A stretch of DNA of 64,000 nucleotides from NCBI RefSeq assembly GCF_014332515.1, contig NZ_VFSD01000001.1, forward strand, positions 372,001 to 436,000, in the 5' to 3' direction. Shown here piece by piece: positions 43,200-51,246 of this stretch. The notes under the pieces were generated by a model that made no database searches, was not told where the DNA came from, and saw only the letters and a program-made list of their open reading frames with translations. This DNA is from Pontibacter beigongshangensis. Lineage in GTDB: Bacteria; Bacteroidota; Bacteroidia; Cytophagales; Hymenobacteraceae. Position 1 is the stretch's first letter. The number at the start of each line of letters is the position of its first letter. The position numbers were made by a program, and so were the translations under genes.

Positions 43200-45509
43200 A
43201 TGCTTATAGTCATACTTGCCGGCGTATTGCTTGCTTTTCTCGCACCACTCTTGTACAGGTGGCTTGGCAGGTATGTTTCTATTCCAATGGCCCTTTACCC
43301 CTTGTCTGCGTTTGTGTTTTTAGCCAGTTACCTGCCACAGGTCCTTTCCGGCGAAACCATAAATGTGGTGTACCGGTGGGCGCCGGCGCTTAACATTAAC
43401 CTGCATTTTTATATCGACGGGTTGAGCCTCTTCTTTGCCTTACTGGTGACTGGTTTTGGCACCTTAATCATGATCTATGCGGGCGGCTACCTCAAGGGCG
43501 ACCCTTTGCTCGGTCGTTTTTACCTGTACCTCACCCTGTTTATGGTGGCTATGGCAGGTGTGGTGCTGTCGGGGAACATCTTTTGTCTTTTTGTGTTCTG
43601 GGAGCTTACCAGCTTGAGCTCCTATCTGCTAATCGGTTACAAACATAACAAGCAGGAATCGCGCGATGCGGCGCTGCAAGCCCTTATGGTGACAGGCGCC
43701 GGCGGGATGGCCCTGATGGCCGGCCTGCTGCTGCTGGGCATGGCCGGTGAGACCTATACCCTTAGCGATCTGCTCCATAAGAGAGAGCTCGTCACCAGCC
43801 ACGATCTCTACCTGCCGCTGCTGGTGCTGATCCTGATAGGGGCTTTTACCAAATCGGCGCAATTCCCGTTTCACTTCTGGCTGCCCAATGCCATGGCCGC
43901 CCCCACCCCGGTCAGCGCCTACCTGCATTCTGCCACCATGGTTAAGGCGGGTATTTACCTGCTTGCCCGGTTAACGCCAGTGCTGGGTGGCACCGAAGTA
44001 TGGCATTACTCGCTCATGACAGCAGGAGGCATTACAACACTGTTAGGAGCGCTGCTGGCCATACAGCACACCGACCTGAAAGCCATACTGGCCTACACCA
44101 CCATTAGCGCCCTCGGTATACTGGTTACCATGACGGGCATTGGCTCTGCACCTGCGCTACAGGCCATGCTGGTGTTTCTGCTGGCTCATGCGCTCTATAA
44201 AGGCACCCTGTTTCTAGTGGCGGGCAATGTTGACCATGCCACCGGCACCAGGGAGATAGGCCAACTTCAAGGCCTGGGAAAAGGCATGAAAACCACTGCT
44301 GTGGCGGCCATGCTGGCGGCCATGTCTATGGCAGGCGTACTTCCTTTTTTCGGATTTATCGGGAAAGAGCTTTTGTATGAGGCGGCTCTTGGGGCTACTG
44401 CATTTAAAGCTGTTCTTTTTGCCGTCTCGTTCTTCTCCGGGATGGTGTTTGCCGCAGTCGCTCTGGTGCTGGGTTACCAGTTGTTCTGGCGGCGGAAGGC
44501 CAGGCCTACGCCGCTCAGGCACAGCTTATCGCCCGCTCTTTTCTGGCCTCCTTTGATTCTGGCTTCCACGGGTTTGGTGTTTGGGTTGTTTCCGGCGCCC
44601 TTAGTCACGCCTGTTCTACGGAGGGCGGCCGAGGCTATGCTGGGGGTAGAGCAGCTGTTTGAACTGGCGCTATGGCATGGGTTTACACTCGTGCTTGGCC
44701 TGAGCCTGCTTACCCTGCTGATGGGTTATGTGGTATACCGGTATTCGAAACGGTTGCTGTCGTATTCGTCGAGGTTCAACATCCTGTATAAGCTGGGTCC
44801 CGACAGGGTATATGGGCTGGCGATAAAGGGGCTGCTGCTTGGATCAACCAGCCTGACCCGGATAATTCAGAACGGCTACCTCCGGGTCTATATCACTGTA
44901 ATGATCATTACTTTAATAGGGCTGTTGGTGTTGGTGAAGAACCAATCGCAGCTTGAGTTGGACCTGAGCCAAAGTACGGTCACGATCATGGATGTCCGGC
45001 TGTATGAGGTGGTTTTATTTATACTCATTCTACCGGCGCTGCTCTTCCTGATCCGGGTGCGCTCCCGGCTAACGTCCATCGCTATTTTGGGCATGATCGG
45101 TTACTCGGGCGCCCTTTACTTTGTTCTGTTCGGTGCTCCGGATGTAGCCGCCACACAGCTGCTGATCGAAACCATGACGGTGGTGGTCTTTGTACTTGTC
45201 CTGCACAAGCTGCCCCAGTTCCGCTTTGTGGGCTCTCGTTTTCAGAGAATCAGGTACATGATCGTGTCCGTTCTGTTTGGTGCCATGATGACATACGTCA
45301 CGCTTCTTGTAAAACAATATCCGCTGGTATCAGGGCTCAAGACCTTTTATGGCGAGAACAGTTATCTGCTGGGGCATGGCCGTAATATTGTGAATGTAAT
45401 ACTGGTGGATTTCAGGGCACTGGATACCCTCGGAGAGACAACAGTGCTCGGCGTGGCGGCCATTGGCATCTATGCCATGCTGAAGCTCAGAATGGACAAA
45501 GACCATTAA
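43200..45509 (+). CDS. mrpA: Na+/H+ antiporter subunit A
   Basis: 769 residues with many transmembrane segments. The N-terminal two thirds is the NADH-quinone oxidoreductase ND5/ND4-like domain (IFCLFVFWELTSLSSYLLIGY; AQFPFHFWLPNAMAAPTPVSAYLHSATMVKAGIYLLARL, where Glu and Lys residues for proton movement are seen), and the C-terminus contains MrpB-like helices (FGAPDVAATQLLIETMTVVVFVLVL). It is the largest subunit of the multi-subunit cation/proton antiporter. Start codon 43200 opens the operon. Two bases separate it from mrpB. Confidence 0.92.
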   Translation: MLIVILAGVLLAFLAPLLYRWLGRYVSIPMALYPLSAFVFLASYLPQVLSGETINVVYRWAPALNINLHFYIDGLSLFFALLVTGFGTLIMIYAGGYLKGDPLLGRFYLYLTLFMVAMAGVVLSGNIFCLFVFWELTSLSSYLLIGYKHNKQESRDAALQALMVTGAGGMALMAGLLLLGMAGETYTLSDLLHKRELVTSHDLYLPLLVLILIGAFTKSAQFPFHFWLPNAMAAPTPVSAYLHSATMVKAGIYLLARLTPVLGGTEVWHYSLMTAGGITTLLGALLAIQHTDLKAILAYTTISALGILVTMTGIGSAPALQAMLVFLLAHALYKGTLFLVAGNVDHATGTREIGQLQGLGKGMKTTAVAAMLAAMSMAGVLPFFGFIGKELLYEAALGATAFKAVLFAVSFFSGMVFAAVALVLGYQLFWRRKARPTPLRHSLSPALFWPPLILASTGLVFGLFPAPLVTPVLRRAAEAMLGVEQLFELALWHGFTLVLGLSLLTLLMGYVVYRYSKRLLSYSSRFNILYKLGPDRVYGLAIKGLLLGSTSLTRIIQNGYLRVYITVMIITLIGLLVLVKNQSQLELDLSQSTVTIMDVRLYEVVLFILILPALLFLIRVRSRLTSIAILGMIGYSGALYFVLFGAPDVAATQLLIETMTVVVFVLVLHKLPQFRFVGSRFQRIRYMIVSVLFGAMMTYVTLLVKQYPLVSGLKTFYGENSYLLGHGRNIVNVILVDFRALDTLGETTVLGVAAIGIYAMLKLRMDKDH

Positions 45510-45511
45510 AC

Positions 45512-46054
45512 ATGAAGACACTGATACTTGCGGTAGCCATCCGCATCTTTATTCCGATTTTTGTATTTTTTTCCTTGTATATCCTGATCCGGGGGCACAA
45601 CCATCCGGGCGGTGGGTTTATAGGGGGGCTGATCTGCGCCATTGGCTTCATATTTCATACCATGACGCATGGACCAAAGGAAACATCGAACACTTTTTTC
45701 ACTGTCCGGTATTACAGACTAACTCCTGAAAGAGGGCAGGGATTCCTGCTTCATAAACTGATCATTCTGTACAAGAACCTTTTCAGGAAAGAGGAAGTCC
45801 GCACCGGCTCCGAGTGGCACAAACGGCAGTTCCGGATCGACCCCATCTTTATAATTGCCTCCGGACTATTTCTGGCGACTACGAGCGGGGTCTTTAGTTT
45901 GCTGGCCAACCAGCCTTATATGACGGGTGTTTGGGCCGATTATTACCTGCCGATAATTGGCAAACCAGGCACCCCCATATTATTTGATTTGGGCGTATAC
46001 CTGCTGGTTCTGGGCGTGGTGCTCAAAATAACATTTATAATGGCAGAAGAGTAA
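45512..46054 (+). CDS. mrpB: Na+/H+ antiporter subunit B
   Basis: 180 residues. MnhB/MrpB signature: RIFIPIFVFFSLYILIRGHNHPGGGFIGGL and, near the end, LFDLGVYLLVLGVVLKITFI. Between them lies a hydrophilic insert of about 45 residues (PKETSNTFFTV to KRQFRID), which makes the protein longer than the roughly 140 residues of typical MrpB. Part of the Mrp complex in the inner membrane. Confidence 0.9.
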   Translation: MKTLILAVAIRIFIPIFVFFSLYILIRGHNHPGGGFIGGLICAIGFIFHTMTHGPKETSNTFFTVRYYRLTPERGQGFLLHKLIILYKNLFRKEEVRTGSEWHKRQFRIDPIFIIASGLFLATTSGVFSLLANQPYMTGVWADYYLPIIGKPGTPILFDLGVYLLVLGVVLKITFIMAEE

Positions 46055-46060
46055 GCAGCT

Positions 46061-46441
46061 ATGGATATCCTTTTACCAGTACTCGTAGGTTTTTTGTTTG
46101 CGGCAGGGCTCTACCTGATCCTGCACCGGCACTTTTTTAAGCTGATCATTGGCATGATGCTGTTCGGCCTGGCCACTAACATGTTCCTGTTCGTGATTGG
46201 GCGCCTGACCAGGGGGAACACCGCCATCATCGCCGGCACAGACCAGGTGGCCTCCGAGCCGTTTGCCGACCCGGTGCCGCAGGCTCTTCTGCTCACCGCC
46301 ATTGTTATTGGTTTTGGGGTGCAGGCCTTTGCCATTGTGCTTATAAAACGTGTGTACCAGGTTTTTGGCACAAACGACCTCGACGACCTGGACAAAACGG
46401 ACAGGATTCATGAAAAGTACCCGGACAAGGCCAGTGAGTAG
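46061..46441 (+). CDS. mrpC: Na+/H+ antiporter subunit C
   Basis: 126 residues with three transmembrane helices, homologous to NuoK: LILHRHFFKLIIGMMLFGLATNMFLFVIG and DPVPQALLLTAIVIGFGVQAFAIVLIKR. The conserved Gly-rich helix around residue 30 and the QALLLTAIVI segment are diagnostic. It is followed by a 247-bp gap that interrupts the operon before mrpD and contains a dispersed repeat. Confidence 0.9.
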   Translation: MDILLPVLVGFLFAAGLYLILHRHFFKLIIGMMLFGLATNMFLFVIGRLTRGNTAIIAGTDQVASEPFADPVPQALLLTAIVIGFGVQAFAIVLIKRVYQVFGTNDLDDLDKTDRIHEKYPDKASE

Positions 46442-46500
46442 CGGCGGCAACAGGTTCCGATTAATTGCAGAAGACAGGGTTCTGGTAATTTTCTGGACTA

Positions 46501-46535
46501 TACCTTCTGGAGGGCCTTTTTCATTCAAATAATTT
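46501..46535 (+). repeat. CCGGAG dispersed repeat, copy 13
   Basis: Plus-oriented: TACCTTCTGGAGGG, CCTTTTTCATTCAAATAATTT. It lies inside the Mrp operon, between mrpC and mrpD, so it may lower transcription or stabilise the mrpABC part of the message. Confidence 0.75.
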
Positions 46536-46688
46536 ATGCTTTTATCAGATATAACAGACCGCATAACGTTTATAAATGCTCCATAAGCAAAACACCATTC
46601 TCAGCTCCGGAACTGGCAGAGAAATTTGTTTCCCTATAAGTTTTAGTCCGGTCAGTTCTTGAACAGATATCCAGATACTTAACCCTTT

Positions 46689-48209
46689 ATGCAACATCTT
46701 ATACTGGTTCTTCCTCTGCTGATTCCCCTGTACGGTGCTATTCTCTGCCTTTTCTTCTGGCGGAAACTGGGTGTACAGCGTGTAATTGGTGTTGCGACAC
46801 AACTCAGCCTGTGCGCGGCTTCTGCCTACCTGCTTTCTGAAACAGACCAAGCCGGTATTCTGACGACTCACATCGGAAACTGGGAAGCCCCGTTTGGCAT
46901 CACCCTGGTGGCCGACCTGTTCAGCAGCCTGATGGTGGTAGCAAGCGCGGTGGTGGGCATTGCAGTTTTCGTGTTCTCGCTGCGCGGACTGAGCAACGCA
47001 CGGCTGCTTTATGGGTACTATCCGCTCCTGCTGCTGCTGCAAATGGGCGTAAACGGCGTATGCCTTACCGGCGACCTTTTCAACCTGTACGTATGGTTCG
47101 AAGTGCTGCTCATCTGCTGTTTTGTGCTTATTGCCCTGGGCGGCAGCAAACCTCAGCTGGAAGGTTCCATCAAGTATGTCACCATCAATTTCCTGGCTTC
47201 CAGTTTCCTGCTTATCGGCATCGGCATGGTATACGGCATACTGGGCAGCCTCAACATGGCGGAGCTTGCCGTGCTCATTCGGGCGGCCGAAGACAACCAC
47301 GGACTTATAACGCTGGCAAGTGTGTTTTTTCTGATAGGCCTGGGCATTAAATCCGCCATTTTTCCTTTGTTCTTCTGGCTGCCGGCCTCCTATCATACCC
47401 CGCCCATCGCCATCTCAGCTTTTATTGCAGGGCTCATCACCAAGGTGGGCCTCTACACGCTGATTCGCCTGTTCACCCTGTTGTTTGTGCTCAACCAGGA
47501 CATTGTGCTGCCCCTGCTGCTGGTGGCCTCCGGGCTTACCATGGTGGTAGGGGTGCTGGGAGCCGCCGCCCAAGTCGATTTCCGGAAAATCCTCTCCTTT
47601 CATATTGTCAGCCAGATCGGGTACATGCTTATGGGGCTGGCCATCTTCACACCGCTGGCCATAGCCGGCAGTATTTATTTTATTATCCATAATATCCTGG
47701 TCAAAACCTGCTTGTTCCTGATCAGTGGCGTTGTGTACAGAACCAACGGCTCCTTTACCTTAAAGAATTTGGGAGGGGTTTACCTGTTTCAGCCCCTGCT
47801 GGCAGCAATGTTTGTGATAGCTGCCTTTTCGCTCGCAGGCATACCGCCTCTGTCTGGTTTCTGGGGAAAGTTCATGCTGGCAAAAGCAGGTCTGGAGGTG
47901 GGGCAGTTTGGGCTTGTGGCCACCTCCCTCAGTGTTAGCATCCTCACAATTTTTTCAATGACCAAAATATGGAATGAGGTTTTCTGGAAGAAAAGGCCCC
48001 GAACCGATGTAACTGCAGATGCCGCAATGGCAGAAATAAACGTAGCCGACAAGCCGGTGATCAGGCTCCTGCACCTGCCTGTGCTGTTCCTGGTTCTGGC
48101 TATCCTGTTTATAGGGCTATATGCCGAGCCGCTGGTAAGTCTGGCGTTCCGGGCCTCAGAGCAGCTCCTCAACAGCGAAATCTACATAAACGCCGTACTG
48201 CTTAAGTAA
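46689..48209 (+). CDS. mrpD: Na+/H+ antiporter subunit D
   Basis: 506 residues, about 14 transmembrane segments. The ND4/NuoM-like core has LYVWFEVLLICCFVLIALGG, IKSAIFPLFFWLPASYHTPPIAISAFIAGLITKVGLYTLIRLF and VDFRKILSFHIVSQIGYM, carrying the conserved Glu and Lys residues used in proton translocation. One base separates it from mrpE. Central antiporter-like subunit. Confidence 0.92.
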   Translation: MQHLILVLPLLIPLYGAILCLFFWRKLGVQRVIGVATQLSLCAASAYLLSETDQAGILTTHIGNWEAPFGITLVADLFSSLMVVASAVVGIAVFVFSLRGLSNARLLYGYYPLLLLLQMGVNGVCLTGDLFNLYVWFEVLLICCFVLIALGGSKPQLEGSIKYVTINFLASSFLLIGIGMVYGILGSLNMAELAVLIRAAEDNHGLITLASVFFLIGLGIKSAIFPLFFWLPASYHTPPIAISAFIAGLITKVGLYTLIRLFTLLFVLNQDIVLPLLLVASGLTMVVGVLGAAAQVDFRKILSFHIVSQIGYMLMGLAIFTPLAIAGSIYFIIHNILVKTCLFLISGVVYRTNGSFTLKNLGGVYLFQPLLAAMFVIAAFSLAGIPPLSGFWGKFMLAKAGLEVGQFGLVATSLSVSILTIFSMTKIWNEVFWKKRPRTDVTADAAMAEINVADKPVIRLLHLPVLFLVLAILFIGLYAEPLVSLAFRASEQLLNSEIYINAVLLK

Positions 48210-48210
48210 C

Positions 48211-48702
48211 ATGAAGACATTCCTGATACATACCGTCATTTCGTTTGTGGTTGCCTACCAGTTTTTCCAGAGAACAGACTGGCTGTCGTATCATGCCAGG
48301 TCTGCAGGCGGGATTTTCATGCTTGCTTTTGCTGTGCTCTGGATCACGACCCTATTGTATAACAGGGCCTATTTCCGGAAGATGCCGAAGGCCATTTTCT
48401 TTATTCTCTATATCCTGAAAGAGATCTTTGTAGCGAACCTAAGAATTGCCTACGACATCCTGAAGCCACGCTACGCGATAAACCCGGCTGTGCTGGCTGT
48501 GCCGCTGGATGCCAAAGACGACCTGTCGATAACCTTGCTCGCCTGTGTGGTAGCCCTGACGCCAGGCTCCATTGCGCTCGACGTGCGGCAAGACAGGCGG
48601 GTGCTGTATGTGCATATGCTTTACATAGACGACGACCTGGACAAAGCGAAGCACCAGATTAAACATGGCTTTGAACGAAGAATACTGGAACTGACCACAT
48701 GA
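48211..48702 (+). CDS. mrpE: Na+/H+ antiporter subunit E
   Basis: 163 residues. Two or three membrane helices at the N-terminus and the family segments IFVANLRIAYDILKPRYAINPAVLAVPLDAKDDLSITLLACVVALTPGSIALDV, then LYVHMLYIDD. It overlaps mrpF by 4 bp (ATGA). A small accessory subunit required for complex assembly in other bacteria. Confidence 0.88.
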   Translation: MKTFLIHTVISFVVAYQFFQRTDWLSYHARSAGGIFMLAFAVLWITTLLYNRAYFRKMPKAIFFILYILKEIFVANLRIAYDILKPRYAINPAVLAVPLDAKDDLSITLLACVVALTPGSIALDVRQDRRVLYVHMLYIDDDLDKAKHQIKHGFERRILELTT

Positions 48703-48968
48703 ACCTTTTCTCTGTCACCCTTATCATCGCTATCGGGACGCTGAGTATTTGCCTGGTGCTCACAGCTATCCGATTTGCCATTGGGCCCACCCTGCCCGAT
48801 CGGATCTCAGCCTTCGACCTGTTTGTGGCCAATGTGATCGGTATCATTGCCATATACACGGAGCTGACCGGAAATGCCGACTTTATTGACGTAGCCATAA
48901 TTCTTTCGCTCTTCGGTTTTCTGGGCTCTATCTCTTTCGCCTATTTTTTAATGAAAAGAATCCGCTGA
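48699..48968 (+). CDS. mrpF: Na+/H+ antiporter subunit F
   Basis: 89 residues, three helices. RFAIGPTLPDRISAFDLFVANVIGIIAIYTELTG with its conserved Asp and the tail ILSLFGFLGSISFAYFLMKR match MrpF. It starts inside the end of mrpE and is separated from mrpG by 3 bp. Confidence 0.88.
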   Translation: MNLFSVTLIIAIGTLSICLVLTAIRFAIGPTLPDRISAFDLFVANVIGIIAIYTELTGNADFIDVAIILSLFGFLGSISFAYFLMKRIR

Positions 48969-48971
48969 CGT

Positions 48972-49370
48972 ATGCTAAACAACCTAGACTCCTTTTTGCT
49001 GAAAGAAACCATAAGCTCTGTTTTTATTCTGGTAGGTGTGGCCTTTATGCTGATTGCCACCATCGGGCTCCTGCGGTTCCCGGACTTCTACATACGCATG
49101 TCGGCCATTACCAAAGGCTCCACGCTGGGCCTGGGCCTTATTCTGGCCGGCCTTGGCATTTACTTTGATCATCCGGCCATGCTGCTGAAAGTGGTGGCCA
49201 TAATCAGCTTTACGTTTATGACCGCACCCGTGGCAGCACATGTTCTCAGCCGCACGGCGGTCCAGAACAAGATTCCTTTCTGGAACAAAACCAATCTGAC
49301 CGATTTTCAAAGTTACCTGAAAAAGGAGCACAGGTCAGAGAAGAAGGTGGATGAGGAGCGGGCAAAATAA
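48972..49370 (+). CDS. mrpG: Na+/H+ antiporter subunit G
   Basis: 132 residues, three helices. FMLIATIGLLRFPDFYIRMSAITKGSTLG is the MrpG signature, and the last helix (VVAIISFTFMTAPVAAHVLSRTA) is followed by a lysine/glutamate-rich tail. Last gene of the operon; the next gene is convergent 22 bp away, and I see no obvious hairpin between them. Confidence 0.88.
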   Translation: MLNNLDSFLLKETISSVFILVGVAFMLIATIGLLRFPDFYIRMSAITKGSTLGLGLILAGLGIYFDHPAMLLKVVAIISFTFMTAPVAAHVLSRTAVQNKIPFWNKTNLTDFQSYLKKEHRSEKKVDEERAK

Positions 49371-49392
49371 GGCGCCGATGTACGACTCCGTT

Positions 49393-50214
49393 TTAGTGCT
49401 GGCGCAGTTTTAGTGGATGGACCTCCAGAAACGGGCGCATTGTTTGCGCATAGGTCGTGGTAGATGGCACAGAGGTAAGCACCAGGTCCGGATACGAAAT
49501 GGCCGTTAGCATGCCTCCGAAAACACAGCCAGTGTCTATGTTAATGGTATTGTTGATCCAGCGGGGATCTTTAACCGGGGTGTGCCCATACACCACCAGA
49601 GCAGAGCCAGAATAGTCGGCAGCCCAGTCGAGCCGGATTGGAAGCCCCAGGTGGTCTATTTCGCCATTGGTTGGCCCAAACAGGCAGAGCTGCTTCACCG
49701 ATTTACTGTGCTGCCCGTGGTAGATTTCTGCCAGCCCCGCATGCGCCACTACCAGCTTGCCATCATCCAGCACGATGTGGTGCGGGAGGCTTTCCAGAAA
49801 CTGCCGTACCCGGCCAGTAAACTGCTTGCTGTAGCCTGCCAGTTGCGCTACGGTGAGCTCCAGCCCGTGGCGCACATGTACGCTGTGGCCCTGCAACTTG
49901 CGTTTCAGTTTATCGTCGTGGTTGCCGCTCACACATAAAGCCACCCCCTGCTCTACCAGGTCCATCACCAGCCGAAGAACCTCCGGAGAGTTAGGGCCTC
50001 TGTCTACAAGATCTCCCACAAAAACCAGTTTGTAGTTGCCCGGAGCCACGGCCACATAGCGATTGAGCCTCCTGTTTTCTGTAAGGCTGAAGCCTAGTTT
50101 CAGCAGCAGCGCCTGCAGTTCTCCAAAACACCCGTGTACATCGCCAATAATATAAAATGGGCCATGTTCCTGGGGTAGCAGGAGATTACCTTTTTTATCT
50201 TTCTGTAGGATCAT
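49393..50214 (-). CDS. PrpE-like metallophosphoesterase
   Basis: 273 residues. The calcineurin-type metallophosphoesterase motifs are complete: GDVHGC, GDLVDRGP, GNHDDK, HAG and GHTPV. This order and the short length resemble bis(5'-nucleosyl)-tetraphosphatase PrpE and the phosphatase domain of bacterial Pnkp. Substrates may be dinucleoside polyphosphates or phosphoproteins. Stand-alone gene. Confidence 0.85.
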   Translation of the reverse strand: MILQKDKKGNLLLPQEHGPFYIIGDVHGCFGELQALLLKLGFSLTENRRLNRYVAVAPGNYKLVFVGDLVDRGPNSPEVLRLVMDLVEQGVALCVSGNHDDKLKRKLQGHSVHVRHGLELTVAQLAGYSKQFTGRVRQFLESLPHHIVLDDGKLVVAHAGLAEIYHGQHSKSVKQLCLFGPTNGEIDHLGLPIRLDWAADYSGSALVVYGHTPVKDPRWINNTINIDTGCVFGGMLTAISYPDLVLTSVPSTTTYAQTMRPFLEVHPLKLRQH

Positions 50215-50697
50215 ACATATTTCCTTTTCCTGTTTAGTGCAGCTTACCTCTTATGGCCTGCATCTTATCTTAGCGGCATCAGAAAGGGCATCACCCTGGA
50301 AATAACGACTAAATGTAGTATCTCGACAAGCGAAATATAACTATTTATCATTTGCACAAGAGGTGAAACAAATTCCGGCATGTTGTCTCGCTTCTATATA
50401 AACAGCAAATCTTTAGGAAGGGTTAATTTTTATAATACTATTTTTTTGAAAATAAAAAACAAGGAGCAAGCCAGGCAATAGCCGCTAAAAGGGTATTTCT
50501 TTCTCAGCTTCGGTTATCCGTCTATCATAGTTTCGGTACTAAATGAAAATCCTGACCTGATAAAATCATAATCCCGCTTTTACGGATCAGGCGGCAGCTT
50601 CTTTATTCGGGCAATCCTGAAAATTCTCTAATCCTGTAAGTTTTTGAAGTAAGGGCCCTGCAGCAAGATTCTGATATATCCTGCGTCTTGTGTCTTA

Positions 50698-50733
50698 GAA
50701 AGCCTCTGGAGGGCCTGTTTCATTAGCATAATT
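50698..50733 (+). repeat. CCGGAG dispersed repeat, copy 14
   Basis: Plus-oriented: GAAAGCCTCTGGAGGGCC, TGTTTCATTAGCATAATTG. One of a divergent pair with copy 15, 86 bp apart. Confidence 0.8.
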
Positions 50734-50818
50734 GCTCTGGCCCCCTCCAGGTAGGTATCAGAGCGGGCACGAGACGTGATCAAATAAGGGTTTTGCCAAT
50801 CGAGCTGAGAGGCTGGAT

Positions 50819-50851
50819 AAATTATGCTAATCAAATGGCCCCTCCAGAGGC
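50819..50851 (-). repeat. CCGGAG dispersed repeat, copy 15
   Basis: Minus-oriented: AATTATGCTAATCAAATGG, CCCCTCCAGAGGCC. The core variant TCTGGAGG is shared with copy 14, so the two may have arisen together. Confidence 0.8.
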
Positions 50852-51246
50852 CGCACTACCTCCTCCTTCCGCAGGTAATCTTGCCGGGAGACGACAAACC
50901 TCACGTTCATTCGCCTGTGAATCAGCTGATCATTTTTCCGGATAATACGCCAGAGAAATTGCTTTCTGGTTTATCTGCCAGTACCGTCTGCCATTGTTCC
51001 CGGATTTATTCTTGTAATAGCATATCGGCCAGGTTGTTTGCCACTGTTCTATAGGCGCTGTGGAAAAACGAGTAGAAGAAAATACTGAATTGTGTTATTT
51101 CCTAGGCCAATTCCTGTGCATTTAAACCTAATTCACTGATTTGATGATAATTATCAGCATATTTTTTGCATCATTTTTGAACTTACAAATAGTACAATCG
51201 GTTAGAGAAAAAATCTGGTTAAAATCCACCTTTAATTTTTCTGATC

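Larger units (their letters stand above)
50215..51246. other. 1.0-kb intergenic region
   Basis: Contains repeat copies 14 and 15 and otherwise AT-rich sequence. A 68-codon ORF on the minus strand here runs across copy 14 and looks non-coding. I see no RNA gene. Promoters for the flanking genes must lie here but show no exact TAnnTTTG match that I trust. Confidence 0.4.

Noticed and set aside
50628-50834. 68-codon ORF in the 1-kb gap before the T9SS gene
   Set aside because: It runs across dispersed repeat copy 14 and reaches copy 15, and its residue pattern is non-coding.
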